From Nanobdellota archaeon (GTDB lineage: Archaea; Nanobdellota; Nanobdellia; Woesearchaeales; GW2011-AR15), in NCBI GenBank assembly GCA_018815145.1, contig JAHIYL010000147.1:1-19494 (forward strand): 19,494 bases of DNA, given 5' to 3'. Positions 7,166 to 13,629 of the stretch are shown piece after piece. Below the pieces are notes generated by a model. That model was given only the letters and a program-made list of their open reading frames with translations, was not told the DNA's origin and did no database searches. The first letter of the stretch is position 1. The number at the start of each line of letters is the position of its first letter. The position numbers and the translations under genes are program-made.

Positions 7166-7188
7166 TTTTCATTCACCTCGTGTCTATT
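7159..7188 (-). repeat. psmA start-region repeat, copy 2 (leader)
   Basis: This matches 7066-7095 at 29 of 30 bases. It carries a full ribosome binding site and an ATG but is not followed by the psmA frame. It looks like a partial tandem duplication of the gene's 5' end. Confidence 0.9.
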
Positions 7189-7222
7189 TGTGTTTCATTT
7201 AATATTATTTTAGAGTATTTTT

Positions 7223-7573
7223 TTAGACCATATACTTTTTTTGTGCCTGCTTCAGGATACCTGATACACCCACAGTCCTCACAATTACCTTTTTGCCGTC
7301 AATCTCTTTTATCAAAGCCATTGCCATCCTGAACTTATCCACAAAGAGATTATTGACCTTTGCAATGCCTCTTTTTTTACCTTCATCATATCTCTTTTTT
7401 ATGATTGAAAGGCCGGCCTGGCCTGCTCCCAATGTACCTATGAGACGCAATAAAGAATCCTGTATTGCTGAAAAAAGCTTTTCCTTATCAAAATCTGATT
7501 TTGATATGACCTCAAATACGACATACCGCTTCTTTTCCTTTAATGTAGGCAAAAGTGGCTTATTTTTTATCAT
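7223..7573 (-). CDS. rnp2: RNase P protein component 2 (Pop5/Rnp2)
   Basis: The 116-residue protein matches archaeal Pop5. It begins with PTLKEKKRYVVFEVIS, continues with LLRLIGTLGAGQAGLSIIKK in the centre, and ends KVIVRTVGVSGILKQAQKK. It pairs with Rpp30 and supports the catalytic domain of RNase P RNA in 5' tRNA maturation. I chose ATG 7573 over the GTG at 7591, because family members start just before the PTL motif and AGGA lies about eight bases upstream. It is the first gene of the run through psmA, sbds, the exosome genes and rpoK, and a TATA box stands upstream at 7665-7672. Confidence 0.9.
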   Translation of the reverse strand: MIKNKPLLPTLKEKKRYVVFEVISKSDFDKEKLFSAIQDSLLRLIGTLGAGQAGLSIIKKRYDEGKKRGIAKVNNLFVDKFRMAMALIKEIDGKKVIVRTVGVSGILKQAQKKYMV

Positions 7574-7664
7574 GATTTTTCCTGTCACCACAATAGTTTT
7601 ACGGAGAAATAAACTGTCTCTTCCATCCTTTTTTCTCTCCCGATAGAAAAGAAGTGAATATTTG

Positions 7665-7672
7665 TTTATAAA
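7665..7672 (-). promoter_or_regulatory. TATA box upstream of rnp2
   Basis: TTTATAAA, preceded on the minus strand by an A-rich element, lies about 95 bases before the rnp2 ATG. It predicts a leader of roughly 70 bases and marks the likely main promoter of the exosome/proteasome operon. Confidence 0.45.
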
Positions 7673-7684
7673 GATTGTGCTATC

Positions 7685-9901
7685 TTATGACGCCAGGCTG
7701 TCCAAGATGGTGTCGCAGAATTTCATGCTCTTGATCAGTTTTTTTGATTGCTCCGGATTTTCATGCACTTTTCTTTTTATCAGCTTATATTCTGCCTGCG
7801 ACATCCTGATTCCAACACCATATTTCTTTTCAAGAAGCTTGACATATTTGCTTCCCTTTGCAGTAGATATTACGAGATCCTTGAGCATGTCAATGTTACG
7901 CTGGTTCTTTTCATTGGTGATCCTGTTTATCTTGCTGACTGCAATCTGTGCATACCCTATCGAATCACAGAGTGCCTTCTTGAATATATTTTCATTGATG
8001 TATTTTTTTCGTATCACTTCATATTCGCTCTTTTCAAATTTGCCTTTCAAAAGCTTGAGTGTCAGTTCCCTAAGTTTCTTGTTCTTAATGCCGTAATTTA
8101 TGACCCAGGTGATATATCCGTTTGCAAGATCAGCATATACATCTGTCTTTTCCTTTTCCCTTGTTGGAATCTTGGTGTCTACAATGTCCAGGGAAAAATC
8201 CTGAATATCATTGATTATCATATTGCTCAGGCCGTAATATTTTCCGTATCCCATCATTGCTGACAGAGTCTTTGCATCCTTTTTTTCGCTGAGAATGAAT
8301 GCAATTTTTGCAAGATTTTCTATCATTACTGAATTCAGTCCATACGTGCGTTCATAATAGAATATCTTATGCTTGTTCTTTTTTATGAGTTCATATTCCT
8401 TAAAGGCTTTTTCAATTATGCCTATCTCAATCCCTGATTGATTGTAATCATAATTTTTTTTTATTTTTGCATATATTTTTTTGTTTTCCTGCCCATAGCT
8501 TTCCACTGAATCAATAATAGTATCCAGAACCAGCCCCATATAGCATCTCTTATCCGTATCCCTGAATATCTCTTCAATCTCCTTTCCATATTCATTGCTG
8601 ACTTCTGTGAAAAGCTGTTTTCTTATTATATCCTTAACTGAAAAAAAGATCTTCTTTGGAAAATCAAAACTTGTTTTATTATCTGCACCTGCATTAAAAC
8701 AGTACATTGACGCCAGATGAAGCTCAACATAGCCAAGCAGCTTGATGTGCTGCTTCCAGTCTACACCAACAATTTCCATAAATTTCCTTAATATATATGC
8801 TCTTATTCCTGCTTTTGCCCCTATGCGGCCAATTACATAATCATTCAACAAAATCTTTTGATCTTCATCAACAGTCTTTTCCAGCTTTTTGATGAAAGTC
8901 TTAAAACTGTCAGAATAGGCTGCATATGTATTTCTCATCTCATTGAATCTTTCCTTATTGCTGATAAAGCCCCCATTTGACCTTGGGTGCTTCTCAACAA
9001 TCTCTATGGTCTTTTTTCCGATCCCAAATTGCTCAAGTGTCTCATCTCTTGCTATCTTTATCAATGAAGGGTCCTTATGGATTATTATCTTGAATGGCTC
9101 TTTTTTTAACAGATACAATTTTTCGATTATTGAGCTGTAATTTATTTCATCAATGCTCTCTATGCTTTTGTACAGGTCATCATAGAATTTCCAGAATTTC
9201 TGGGAAAAATAGACTTCAATGAGTTTGTCAGGATATAGCCATGTCTCATTCATGGATGAACAGTTTGCCCCAATCTTGACTGTATATGGCTGTCCTTTTT
9301 TTGAATTGTAGAATCTCTGAATCCATCTTTCAACAACAGTATCGCCTCTGCAGAGAGTATAGTGCTTTGTCTTGTTCTGGATAAGCCTGTCCATGAATTC
9401 AAATTCTTTGTTTGGCGAAAGAAGTGCTATGTACAGATGTGGGGCATGCAGGCACAGTATTCTGTATTTTGGATCAATCTTTTCAACATTATTGAAGTAT
9501 TCTTCTCTGAACCTAAAAAAATAGTCTTCTGCTTCCTGGAGAGTATTAAGTTCAATGATCTCCAGATTGGGATTAATTTTCTGATGGATTATCTTTGATT
9601 CTGAAGCTGCATTCGTACCCACATTTTTTTCAACGCTTCTTATGAAATGTTTGAGTTCATGAATCCAATTGGAATTGATCATATATTTCCTTTCTTCCTC
9701 AACAACAACTCCATGGCTGCTCATCTGCTTCACAAGCTTATGCACAGCCTGGTAAGTGACCTGGACACCATATTTTTTTTTCAGTAGAAAATGTATCCTT
9801 TTGGTCTTTATTCCTGGTGAATCTGCCAGTATCTGGACTATCTTATCCTTTGTCGAACTTGAATCCGCTTTGAATTCAGGTATGAAAAGCTCATCTGCCA
9901 T
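7685..9901 (-). CDS. Winged-helix protein fused to a degenerate polyprenyl-synthase-like domain
   Basis: A 738-residue protein with no recognised full-length family. Residues 15-75 form a winged-helix DNA-binding domain, with a STKDKIVQILADSPG helix, VTYQAVHKLVKQMSSHGVV as recognition helix, and a wing. Residues 110-300 are an unassigned alpha/beta region. Residues 320-680 follow the order of class I polyprenyl diphosphate synthases: GAKAGIR (for GKRIRP) at 361-367, VELHLASMYCFNAGAD at 392-407 where the first DDxxD should lie, YYERTYGL near 515, YGKYYGLSNMIINDIQD at 552-568 where the second DDxxD lies, and DLANGYIT at 591-598 (for DLxxGKxT). One or two Asp residues in each metal motif are replaced (NAGAD, NDIQD), so catalysis is doubtful. 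It could be a regulator that binds isoprenoid diphosphates. It is divergent from tfe and upstream of the exosome operon. Confidence 0.6.
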   Translation of the reverse strand: MADELFIPEFKADSSSTKDKIVQILADSPGIKTKRIHFLLKKKYGVQVTYQAVHKLVKQMSSHGVVVEEERKYMINSNWIHELKHFIRSVEKNVGTNAASESKIIHQKINPNLEIIELNTLQEAEDYFFRFREEYFNNVEKIDPKYRILCLHAPHLYIALLSPNKEFEFMDRLIQNKTKHYTLCRGDTVVERWIQRFYNSKKGQPYTVKIGANCSSMNETWLYPDKLIEVYFSQKFWKFYDDLYKSIESIDEINYSSIIEKLYLLKKEPFKIIIHKDPSLIKIARDETLEQFGIGKKTIEIVEKHPRSNGGFISNKERFNEMRNTYAAYSDSFKTFIKKLEKTVDEDQKILLNDYVIGRIGAKAGIRAYILRKFMEIVGVDWKQHIKLLGYVELHLASMYCFNAGADNKTSFDFPKKIFFSVKDIIRKQLFTEVSNEYGKEIEEIFRDTDKRCYMGLVLDTIIDSVESYGQENKKIYAKIKKNYDYNQSGIEIGIIEKAFKEYELIKKNKHKIFYYERTYGLNSVMIENLAKIAFILSEKKDAKTLSAMMGYGKYYGLSNMIINDIQDFSLDIVDTKIPTREKEKTDVYADLANGYITWVINYGIKNKKLRELTLKLLKGKFEKSEYEVIRKKYINENIFKKALCDSIGYAQIAVSKINRITNEKNQRNIDMLKDLVISTAKGSKYVKLLEKKYGVGIRMSQAEYKLIKRKVHENPEQSKKLIKSMKFCDTILDSLAS

Positions 9902-9935
9902 TTTTCTTATAAATTATAATGGTAGAATTTAAGTA

Positions 9936-9943
9936 TTTTTAAA
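9936..9943 (-). promoter_or_regulatory. TATA box of the winged-helix/prenyl-synthase-like gene
   Basis: On the minus strand TTTAAAAA lies about 38 bases before the ATG at 9901, placing the start of transcription some ten bases before the gene. There is no clear ribosome binding site. Confidence 0.4.
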
Positions 9944-9973
9944 CCTTTTGGTTTATTATTATTAAACGAAACA

Positions 9974-9981
9974 TTTATATA
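9974..9981 (+). promoter_or_regulatory. TATA box of the tfe transcript
   Basis: TTTATATA preceded by CGAAACA, a purine-rich BRE-like element. Its centre is about 26 bases before the A of the ATG at 10004, so transcription should begin at or next to that ATG, 70 bases before the tfe start. Confidence 0.6.
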
Positions 9982-10003
9982 GGGTTATATCTAAAAAAGT
10001 ATA

Positions 10004-10042
10004 ATGTTCGGGGGCGATAGCGCAAGTTACGCCAAATCATAA
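10004..10042 (+). CDS. Possible leaderless upstream ORF before tfe
   Basis: A 12-codon frame, MFGGDSASYAKS and a stop, starts exactly where the TATA box predicts transcription to begin. That is how leaderless archaeal messages are read. GGCG and CGCC in the same stretch could also pair as a small hairpin (10013-10033). A role in controlling tfe is possible but rests only on position. Confidence 0.3.
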   Translation: MFGGDSASYAKS

Positions 10043-10073
10043 AAAAATATCATTAGAAAAAGGTGTATTAATC

Positions 10074-10577
10074 GTGAGAATCAAAAAAGAAATATTAGAA
10101 ACAACAGCAGTGCATTACGTCGGTGAGGAGACAATCCCTATCATTAACTATCTTAAAGGCAAGGAGGACATCTCAGAATTCACTGTAGCAGATGATACCA
10201 AGATAGAGATACATCTTGTAAGAAATATACTCTACAGGCTCAATGGGCACAACCTTGCAAAATATATAAGGAAAAAAGACAGGATCAAAGGCTGGTACAT
10301 CAGTTACTGGTCATTGAATATTAAAAGGTTTGTTGAGCTGTATGACAAATATCAGGAAGAGAAAGTGTCTAAACTCAAGGATAAGCTCAAAAAAGAGCAG
10401 GACTCTATCGACGGCCTTTTTATCTGCCCAAACCTATGTTCAAGAGTCAGTTTTGACAGGGCCATGGAACTTGAGTTTAAGTGCACAGAATGCGGAAGGC
10501 TCCTGAACCAGCAGAACAATACCAGGACTATCGAACATCTGAAGGAGATGATCGAAGCCCTTGAAGTCGCTGTATAG
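10074..10577 (+). CDS. tfe: Transcription factor E, alpha subunit (TFE)
   Basis: TFE is the archaeal counterpart of TFIIE-alpha. It stabilises the open promoter complex with TBP, TFB and RNA polymerase. The 167-residue protein has the extended winged helix (residues 1-85, with VRNILYRLNGHNLAKYIRKKD and GWYISYW), a linker coiled coil (about 90-112), and a C-terminal zinc ribbon with C118-x3-C122 and C137-x2-C140. The start is GTG at 10074, fixed by AGGTG at 10061-10065. It is divergent from the winged-helix/prenyl-synthase-like gene, and the two share a 172-base promoter region. Confidence 0.93.
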   Translation: MRIKKEILETTAVHYVGEETIPIINYLKGKEDISEFTVADDTKIEIHLVRNILYRLNGHNLAKYIRKKDRIKGWYISYWSLNIKRFVELYDKYQEEKVSKLKDKLKKEQDSIDGLFICPNLCSRVSFDRAMELEFKCTECGRLLNQQNNTRTIEHLKEMIEALEVAV

Positions 10578-10709
10578 AGTTTTTAATTGACTTTTTCTAC
10601 TTATTTTGTTGTTATATTATCTATTTTGCATGTTAAATTGACTTAAACTGTAATTTTATTATTATTGTCTCCTCCATGACACAGACGGTCTTACTTTTTC
10701 TCTATGATT

Positions 10710-12044
10710 CTACTTATTGATCAGTTTCAATACTTCATCCCTTTTCTTTTCCATCAGCTTCTTTGTGTTCGCTTCAAGGTTCAGCCGAAGATATGGTTCT
10801 GTGTTGCTGGGCCTGACATTGAACCACCAGTCATCGTATTCGATTGTTATCCCGTCCAGAAAAAATACTTTTTTTGCATCAGAATATACCTTTTCAATCT
10901 CATTCATCTTCTTATCCTTATCCTTTACAATAGAGTTTATTTCCCCGGTTGCATGATATTTATTGAGTGGCTGTATGAGTCCAGAAAAAGATTTGTTTTC
11001 CCCAGCCAGGATCTCCATCATACGCAGGATAATATAGAAGGGAGACTCAAAAAAGAAATTATCCCTGACATAGAAATGGCCTGACAGTTCTCCGGCAAAT
11101 ATCGCATCCTCTTCTCTCATCTTTGCCTTGATATATGAATGCCCTACCCTTGATATCACCGGCCAGCCGCCATTATTTTCAATGGTCTCAGGTACAATCT
11201 TAGAAGACCTTAGATCATATAGTATCTTAGCTCCGGGCTGTTTTTTCAGCATCGCCTTGGCAATAAGGGCAGTCAACTTGTCACAGGTCACTGTCTTTCC
11301 CTTCTCATCAATGAAGAAGACCCTGTCTGCATCTCCGTCAAAAGCCACTCCAAAATCTGCCTTATTTTTCTTTATTGCTTTTTTTATATCTTCAAGATTT
11401 TCCTCCTTCAGAGGATTTGCCTCATGATTCGGAAAATTGCCGTCAAGATCCTGGAATAGTTCTGTCAACTCAACATCAAGATGAGAAAAGAATTTTTTTC
11501 CCACTAAAGCCCCCATACCATTGCCATAGTCCACAACAATTTTGCATTTTTTCAGTTTTTTTACATCTGTCCCGGACATCTCATTCATGACATAATCATC
11601 CAATATCTCAGACCTCTGCTGCATTGACCCTTTTACTTCATTCTTTGGAAATTTATTTTTCTTCACCATATCCCGGATCTGAGAAATACCTTTTTCCCAC
11701 GTGAGTGGGATCGCCGCCTCCCTCACCATCTTGAAACCATTGTATTCCTTTGGATTATGCGATGCTGTTATCATTATTCCTGCATCATAGTCAAATTTTG
11801 CCACTGTATAATACATCATCGGTGTTGTACAGAGACCTATTGTAACTACATCGACGCCCTGTTCCAGTATCCCTTCTATCAGGCTCTCCTCCAGTTCATC
11901 AGATGACGACCTCATATCCCTGCCTATGACAACATTTTTGCATCCGACAAAATTGACAAACGCCTTGCCTATCTTCTTTGCTATCTTCCCATCTATCTCA
12001 CCGGGTACTTTTCCTCTTATATCGTAGGCTTTGAATACAGACAT
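10710..12044 (-). CDS. Phosphomannomutase/phosphoglucomutase
   Basis: The 444-residue alpha-D-phosphohexomutase is complete. It has FKAYDIRG at the N-terminus, the phosphoserine loop TASHNP (Ser95), the metal-binding DGDADR at 236-241, the sugar-binding GELSGH at 318-323, and the phosphate-binding RPSNTEP near the C-terminus. It interconverts hexose 1- and 6-phosphates, feeding sugar nucleotides for glycosylation or cell-surface polymers. Sequence alone does not settle mannose versus glucose. A TATA-like element at 12067-12074 is about 26 bases before the ATG, so the message is probably leaderless. The gene is convergent with tfe across 132 AT-rich bases in which I see only T-tracts. Confidence 0.92.
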   Translation of the reverse strand: MSVFKAYDIRGKVPGEIDGKIAKKIGKAFVNFVGCKNVVIGRDMRSSSDELEESLIEGILEQGVDVVTIGLCTTPMMYYTVAKFDYDAGIMITASHNPKEYNGFKMVREAAIPLTWEKGISQIRDMVKKNKFPKNEVKGSMQQRSEILDDYVMNEMSGTDVKKLKKCKIVVDYGNGMGALVGKKFFSHLDVELTELFQDLDGNFPNHEANPLKEENLEDIKKAIKKNKADFGVAFDGDADRVFFIDEKGKTVTCDKLTALIAKAMLKKQPGAKILYDLRSSKIVPETIENNGGWPVISRVGHSYIKAKMREEDAIFAGELSGHFYVRDNFFFESPFYIILRMMEILAGENKSFSGLIQPLNKYHATGEINSIVKDKDKKMNEIEKVYSDAKKVFFLDGITIEYDDWWFNVRPSNTEPYLRLNLEANTKKLMEKKRDEVLKLINK

Positions 12045-12066
12045 AATACATTCAATAATCTTATAT

Positions 12067-12074
12067 TATTAAAA
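12067..12074 (-). promoter_or_regulatory. TATA box of the phosphohexomutase gene
   Basis: TTTTAATA on the minus strand, centred about 26 bases before ATG 12044 with no ribosome binding site between. This predicts a leaderless message. Confidence 0.45.
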
Positions 12075-12098
12075 TGTTTCGGAGAATAATTTTTTGGT

Positions 12099-12569
12099 TC
12101 AATATTTGTGGCTGACTACTATTTTTCTTTCATCAATCTCAACCATACTGATCTTTTCCTGTGAAATAAGCTTTTCAACATATCTGTAGAATGTTGCCTT
12201 ACTGCACAATTCCTCTTCATCAACAATAGATTCTTTTATTTCTGAAAGAGAAAGTTCTTTTGCCATGGCAAGCGTGATGATCCTGTTCTTTATCAATGAT
12301 TTCTTGTTCCTTTTTATCTTTTTCAATATCTTGTCTTCCTTCGGCTTTTTAGTATTTACCTTTGAAACTGCATCTGCAACGATCCTGGATATCATCTCTT
12401 CATCAAGATTGCTGTTGGCAGCAACATTCTTTAGCCGGGAATTTTCCAAAAGCAATTCTTTTTGTTCTTTCTTCAGTTCCAGCATCTCCCGGTTCAGCCT
12501 GACAATATCTTCTCTGATCTTAGAAAAAGATTCAATAAGAGCCTCACGGCTCACACCCCCATTCACCAT
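12099..12569 (-). CDS. Coiled-coil protein with C-terminal helix-turn-helix-like domain
   Basis: I do not recognise the 156-residue protein as a named family. Residues 10-50 form a strongly charged heptad-like coiled coil (FSKIREDIVRLNREMLELKKEQKELL), probably a dimerisation arm. A basic linker follows (KKPKEDKILKKIKRNKKS). Residues 95-156 look like a winged helix: LAMAKELSLSEIKESI, then CSKATFYRYVEKLISQEKI as a likely recognition helix, then a two-strand wing. It is probably a DNA-binding regulator. Directly upstream lies an array of four repeated operator-like sites, the nearest beside its own TATA box, so self-control is likely. It is divergent from the HIT gene. The ATG at 12569 fits a leaderless start. 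Confidence 0.65.
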   Translation of the reverse strand: MVNGGVSREALIESFSKIREDIVRLNREMLELKKEQKELLLENSRLKNVAANSNLDEEMISRIVADAVSKVNTKKPKEDKILKKIKRNKKSLIKNRIITLAMAKELSLSEIKESIVDEEELCSKATFYRYVEKLISQEKISMVEIDERKIVVSHKY

Positions 12570-12594
12570 GAGTATATATCAATTTTTCAATGCT

Positions 12595-12602
12595 ATTTAA
12601 AT
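12595..12602 (-). promoter_or_regulatory. TATA box of the coiled-coil/HTH gene
   Basis: ATTTAAAT centred about 29 bases before ATG 12569. Operator-like site 1 begins six bases further upstream and so overlaps the expected BRE/TFB contact region. Confidence 0.45.
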
Positions 12603-12608
12603 CTTTCT

Positions 12609-12624
12609 GAGACAATCTAGATAC
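12609..12624. promoter_or_regulatory. Operator-like site 1, GAGAC-N6-GATAC
   Basis: First of four sites of the form GAGAC, six bases, GA(T/G)AC. The half-sites are 11 bp apart, one helical turn. It abuts the promoter of the coiled-coil/HTH gene. A single inverted half-site (GTCTC) follows at 12626-12630. Confidence 0.6.
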
Positions 12625-12640
12625 AGTCTCAAAAAAATAT

Positions 12641-12656
12641 GAGACAAAAATGAGAC
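12641..12656. promoter_or_regulatory. Operator-like site 2, GAGAC-N6-GAGAC
   Basis: Same spacing of half-sites as site 1 and exactly 32 bp from it, about three helical turns. Both halves are GAGAC here. Confidence 0.6.
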
Positions 12657-12710
12657 GGAATAATACCAGATTCTCCAGTGGAAATAATGGGGTGTCAAAA
12701 ATCAATAATT

Positions 12711-12726
12711 GAGACGAAAAAGATAC
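12711..12726. promoter_or_regulatory. Operator-like site 3, GAGAC-N6-GATAC
   Basis: Third copy of the motif, same orientation and half-site spacing, 102 bp from site 1. It begins the second pair, on the side nearer the HIT gene. Confidence 0.6.
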
Positions 12727-12742
12727 TGCATATTACTAAAAT

Positions 12743-12758
12743 GAGACAAAATTGATAC
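12743..12758. promoter_or_regulatory. Operator-like site 4, GAGAC-N6-GATAC
   Basis: Fourth copy, exactly 32 bp from site 3, repeating the spacing of sites 1 and 2. It ends about 42 bp before the TATA box of the HIT gene. Confidence 0.6.
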
Positions 12759-12800
12759 ACATGGAGCTTACTGTAATTTCTGCTGCAGGTGTCAGAGAAA

Positions 12801-12809
12801 AATATAAAA
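12801..12809 (+). promoter_or_regulatory. TATA box of the HIT-family gene
   Basis: AATATAAAA, about 70 bases before the ATG. It predicts a short leader containing the GAGGTG at 12859-12864. A TATATATATA tract at 12841-12850 is closer but would exclude that ribosome binding site. Confidence 0.4.
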
Positions 12810-12870
12810 GAACAAGAATATTAGCTTTGAAGTGTTCCAATATATATATAGGATAGCAGAGGTGCATGAT

Positions 12871-13299
12871 ATGGAAAATAAAAATTCAGATTGCCTGTTC
12901 TGTAAGATAATCACAGGTGATATTCCCTGCGCAAAAATATTTGAAGATGAAAAGATCCTGGCATTCATGGATATATTCCCTGCAGCAAAAGGGCACACTT
13001 TGATTGTCCCAAAAAAACACTCAACAAACCTTGTTGATATGGACAAAGAAGATATGTTTGCTTGCCTGGGTACTGTTCAGAAATTAGCTCCTAAGATAAT
13101 TGAAGCTATGGGAGCGCAGGGATTTAATCTGGGCATGAATAATTTCAAGGCAGCAGGTCAGGTTGTCATGCATTCGCATTTCCACATAATCCCAAGAAAA
13201 CCGGGAGATGGTCTCAAGATGTGGGAACAGGGGAAATATGAAGAAGGAGAGATGAAAGTCTTTGCTGATAGGATCACAAAAGCGCTGGATCAGGTTTAA
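12871..13299 (+). CDS. HIT family nucleotide-binding protein
   Basis: The 142-residue protein is a histidine-triad hydrolase. It has CLFCKIITGDIP at the N-terminus, the family's usual opening, then AFMDIFPAAKGHTLIVPKKH, GFNLGMNNFKAAGQVVMHSH, and the triad H101-x-H103-x-H105. HIT enzymes of this branch cleave nucleoside phosphoramidates or dinucleotides. Start ATG 12871 is set by GAGGTG at 12859-12864, six bases upstream; the frame runs open to 12832 but without better starts. The region between it and the divergent coiled-coil/HTH gene holds the four operator-like sites, so both genes may share control. Confidence 0.92.
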   Translation: MENKNSDCLFCKIITGDIPCAKIFEDEKILAFMDIFPAAKGHTLIVPKKHSTNLVDMDKEDMFACLGTVQKLAPKIIEAMGAQGFNLGMNNFKAAGQVVMHSHFHIIPRKPGDGLKMWEQGKYEEGEMKVFADRITKALDQV

Positions 13300-13350
13300 T
13301 ACTTTCCTTTTAAAGGTACGCCTGGGTTCTTCTGCTGCTTTTATAGTAAC

Positions 13351-13359
13351 TTTTAAAAA
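13351..13359 (+). promoter_or_regulatory. TATA box of tRNA-Glu
   Basis: TTTTAAAAA, centred about 34 bases before the first base of the tRNA, the usual distance for archaeal tRNA promoters. It supports the tRNA call. Confidence 0.5.
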
Positions 13360-13428
13360 GAGATTAGAATTCCATTGGGAGTAGCCAAGCCTTGTTGGTG
13401 TAGTCCGGTCAATCATTCAGCCCTTTCG

Positions 13429-13472
13429 CGGCGGAAGTAAGAGACTTCCAAGTCTCTTCCTGCGTCAGAGAC
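13429..13472 (+). other. tRNA-Glu intron 1 (position 37/38)
   Basis: A 44-nt intron at the canonical site after position 37. It folds into a strong eight-pair hairpin (AAGAGACT, 13439-13446, with AGTCTCTT, 13451-13458). Anticodon-loop bases TTTC (13424-13427) can pair with GAGA (13468-13471), forming the central helix of a bulge-helix-bulge splice motif in a relaxed form. Confidence 0.75.
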
Positions 13473-13493
13473 AGGCTGAGACCCGGGTTCAAA

Positions 13494-13629
13494 AGAATGG
13501 TTTCGTCCATTCACACAAAAAGTCGCATGGACTTTTGTGCAGAAGAGCTTGTCTCTTCTTGCACCGAAATTAGTGAGGGGCGTAAAGCCCCTCTCCATGC
13601 GGTAAAGTAAGGGCGAACATTCATGAAAG
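13494..13629 (+). other. tRNA-Glu intron 2 (T loop, position 59/60), about 136 nt
   Basis: The T-loop bases TTCA (13488-13491) pair with TGAA (13624-13627) as a four-pair central helix, flanked by three-base bulges AAA (13492-13494) and AGT (13628-13630). Cutting each after its second base restores a seven-base T loop. Inside are four hairpins: 13495-13512 (six pairs), 13514-13539 (ten pairs, one bulged A), 13541-13559 (seven pairs) and 13575-13593 (seven pairs). No open frame or known guide-RNA box was seen. Confidence 0.75.

Noticed and set aside
7748..8263. Plus-strand open frame of 171 codons within the 738-residue protein gene
   Set aside because: It is the complement of a well-supported coding frame, is rich in Phe, Tyr and Cys as such shadows are, and lacks a ribosome binding site.
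10004..10042. Fluoride-type riboswitch before tfe, suggested by GGCGATAG...CGCC
   Set aside because: The conserved pseudoknot bases of that riboswitch are not present. Only a short GGCG/CGCC pairing remains.
10578..10709. Possible small RNA or gene between tfe and the phosphohexomutase gene
   Set aside because: The stretch is AT-rich with T-tracts only, and frames on either strand are under 20 codons with no support.
12609..12758. CRISPR array suggested by repeated TGAGAC units
   Set aside because: The repeats are only 5-6 bases and spacers are 6, 16 or 54 bases. No cas genes are nearby. The geometry fits protein binding sites.
12832..12870. A longer HIT protein beginning at 12832
   Set aside because: ATG 12871 has a well-spaced GAGGTG and gives the family's normal N-terminus.
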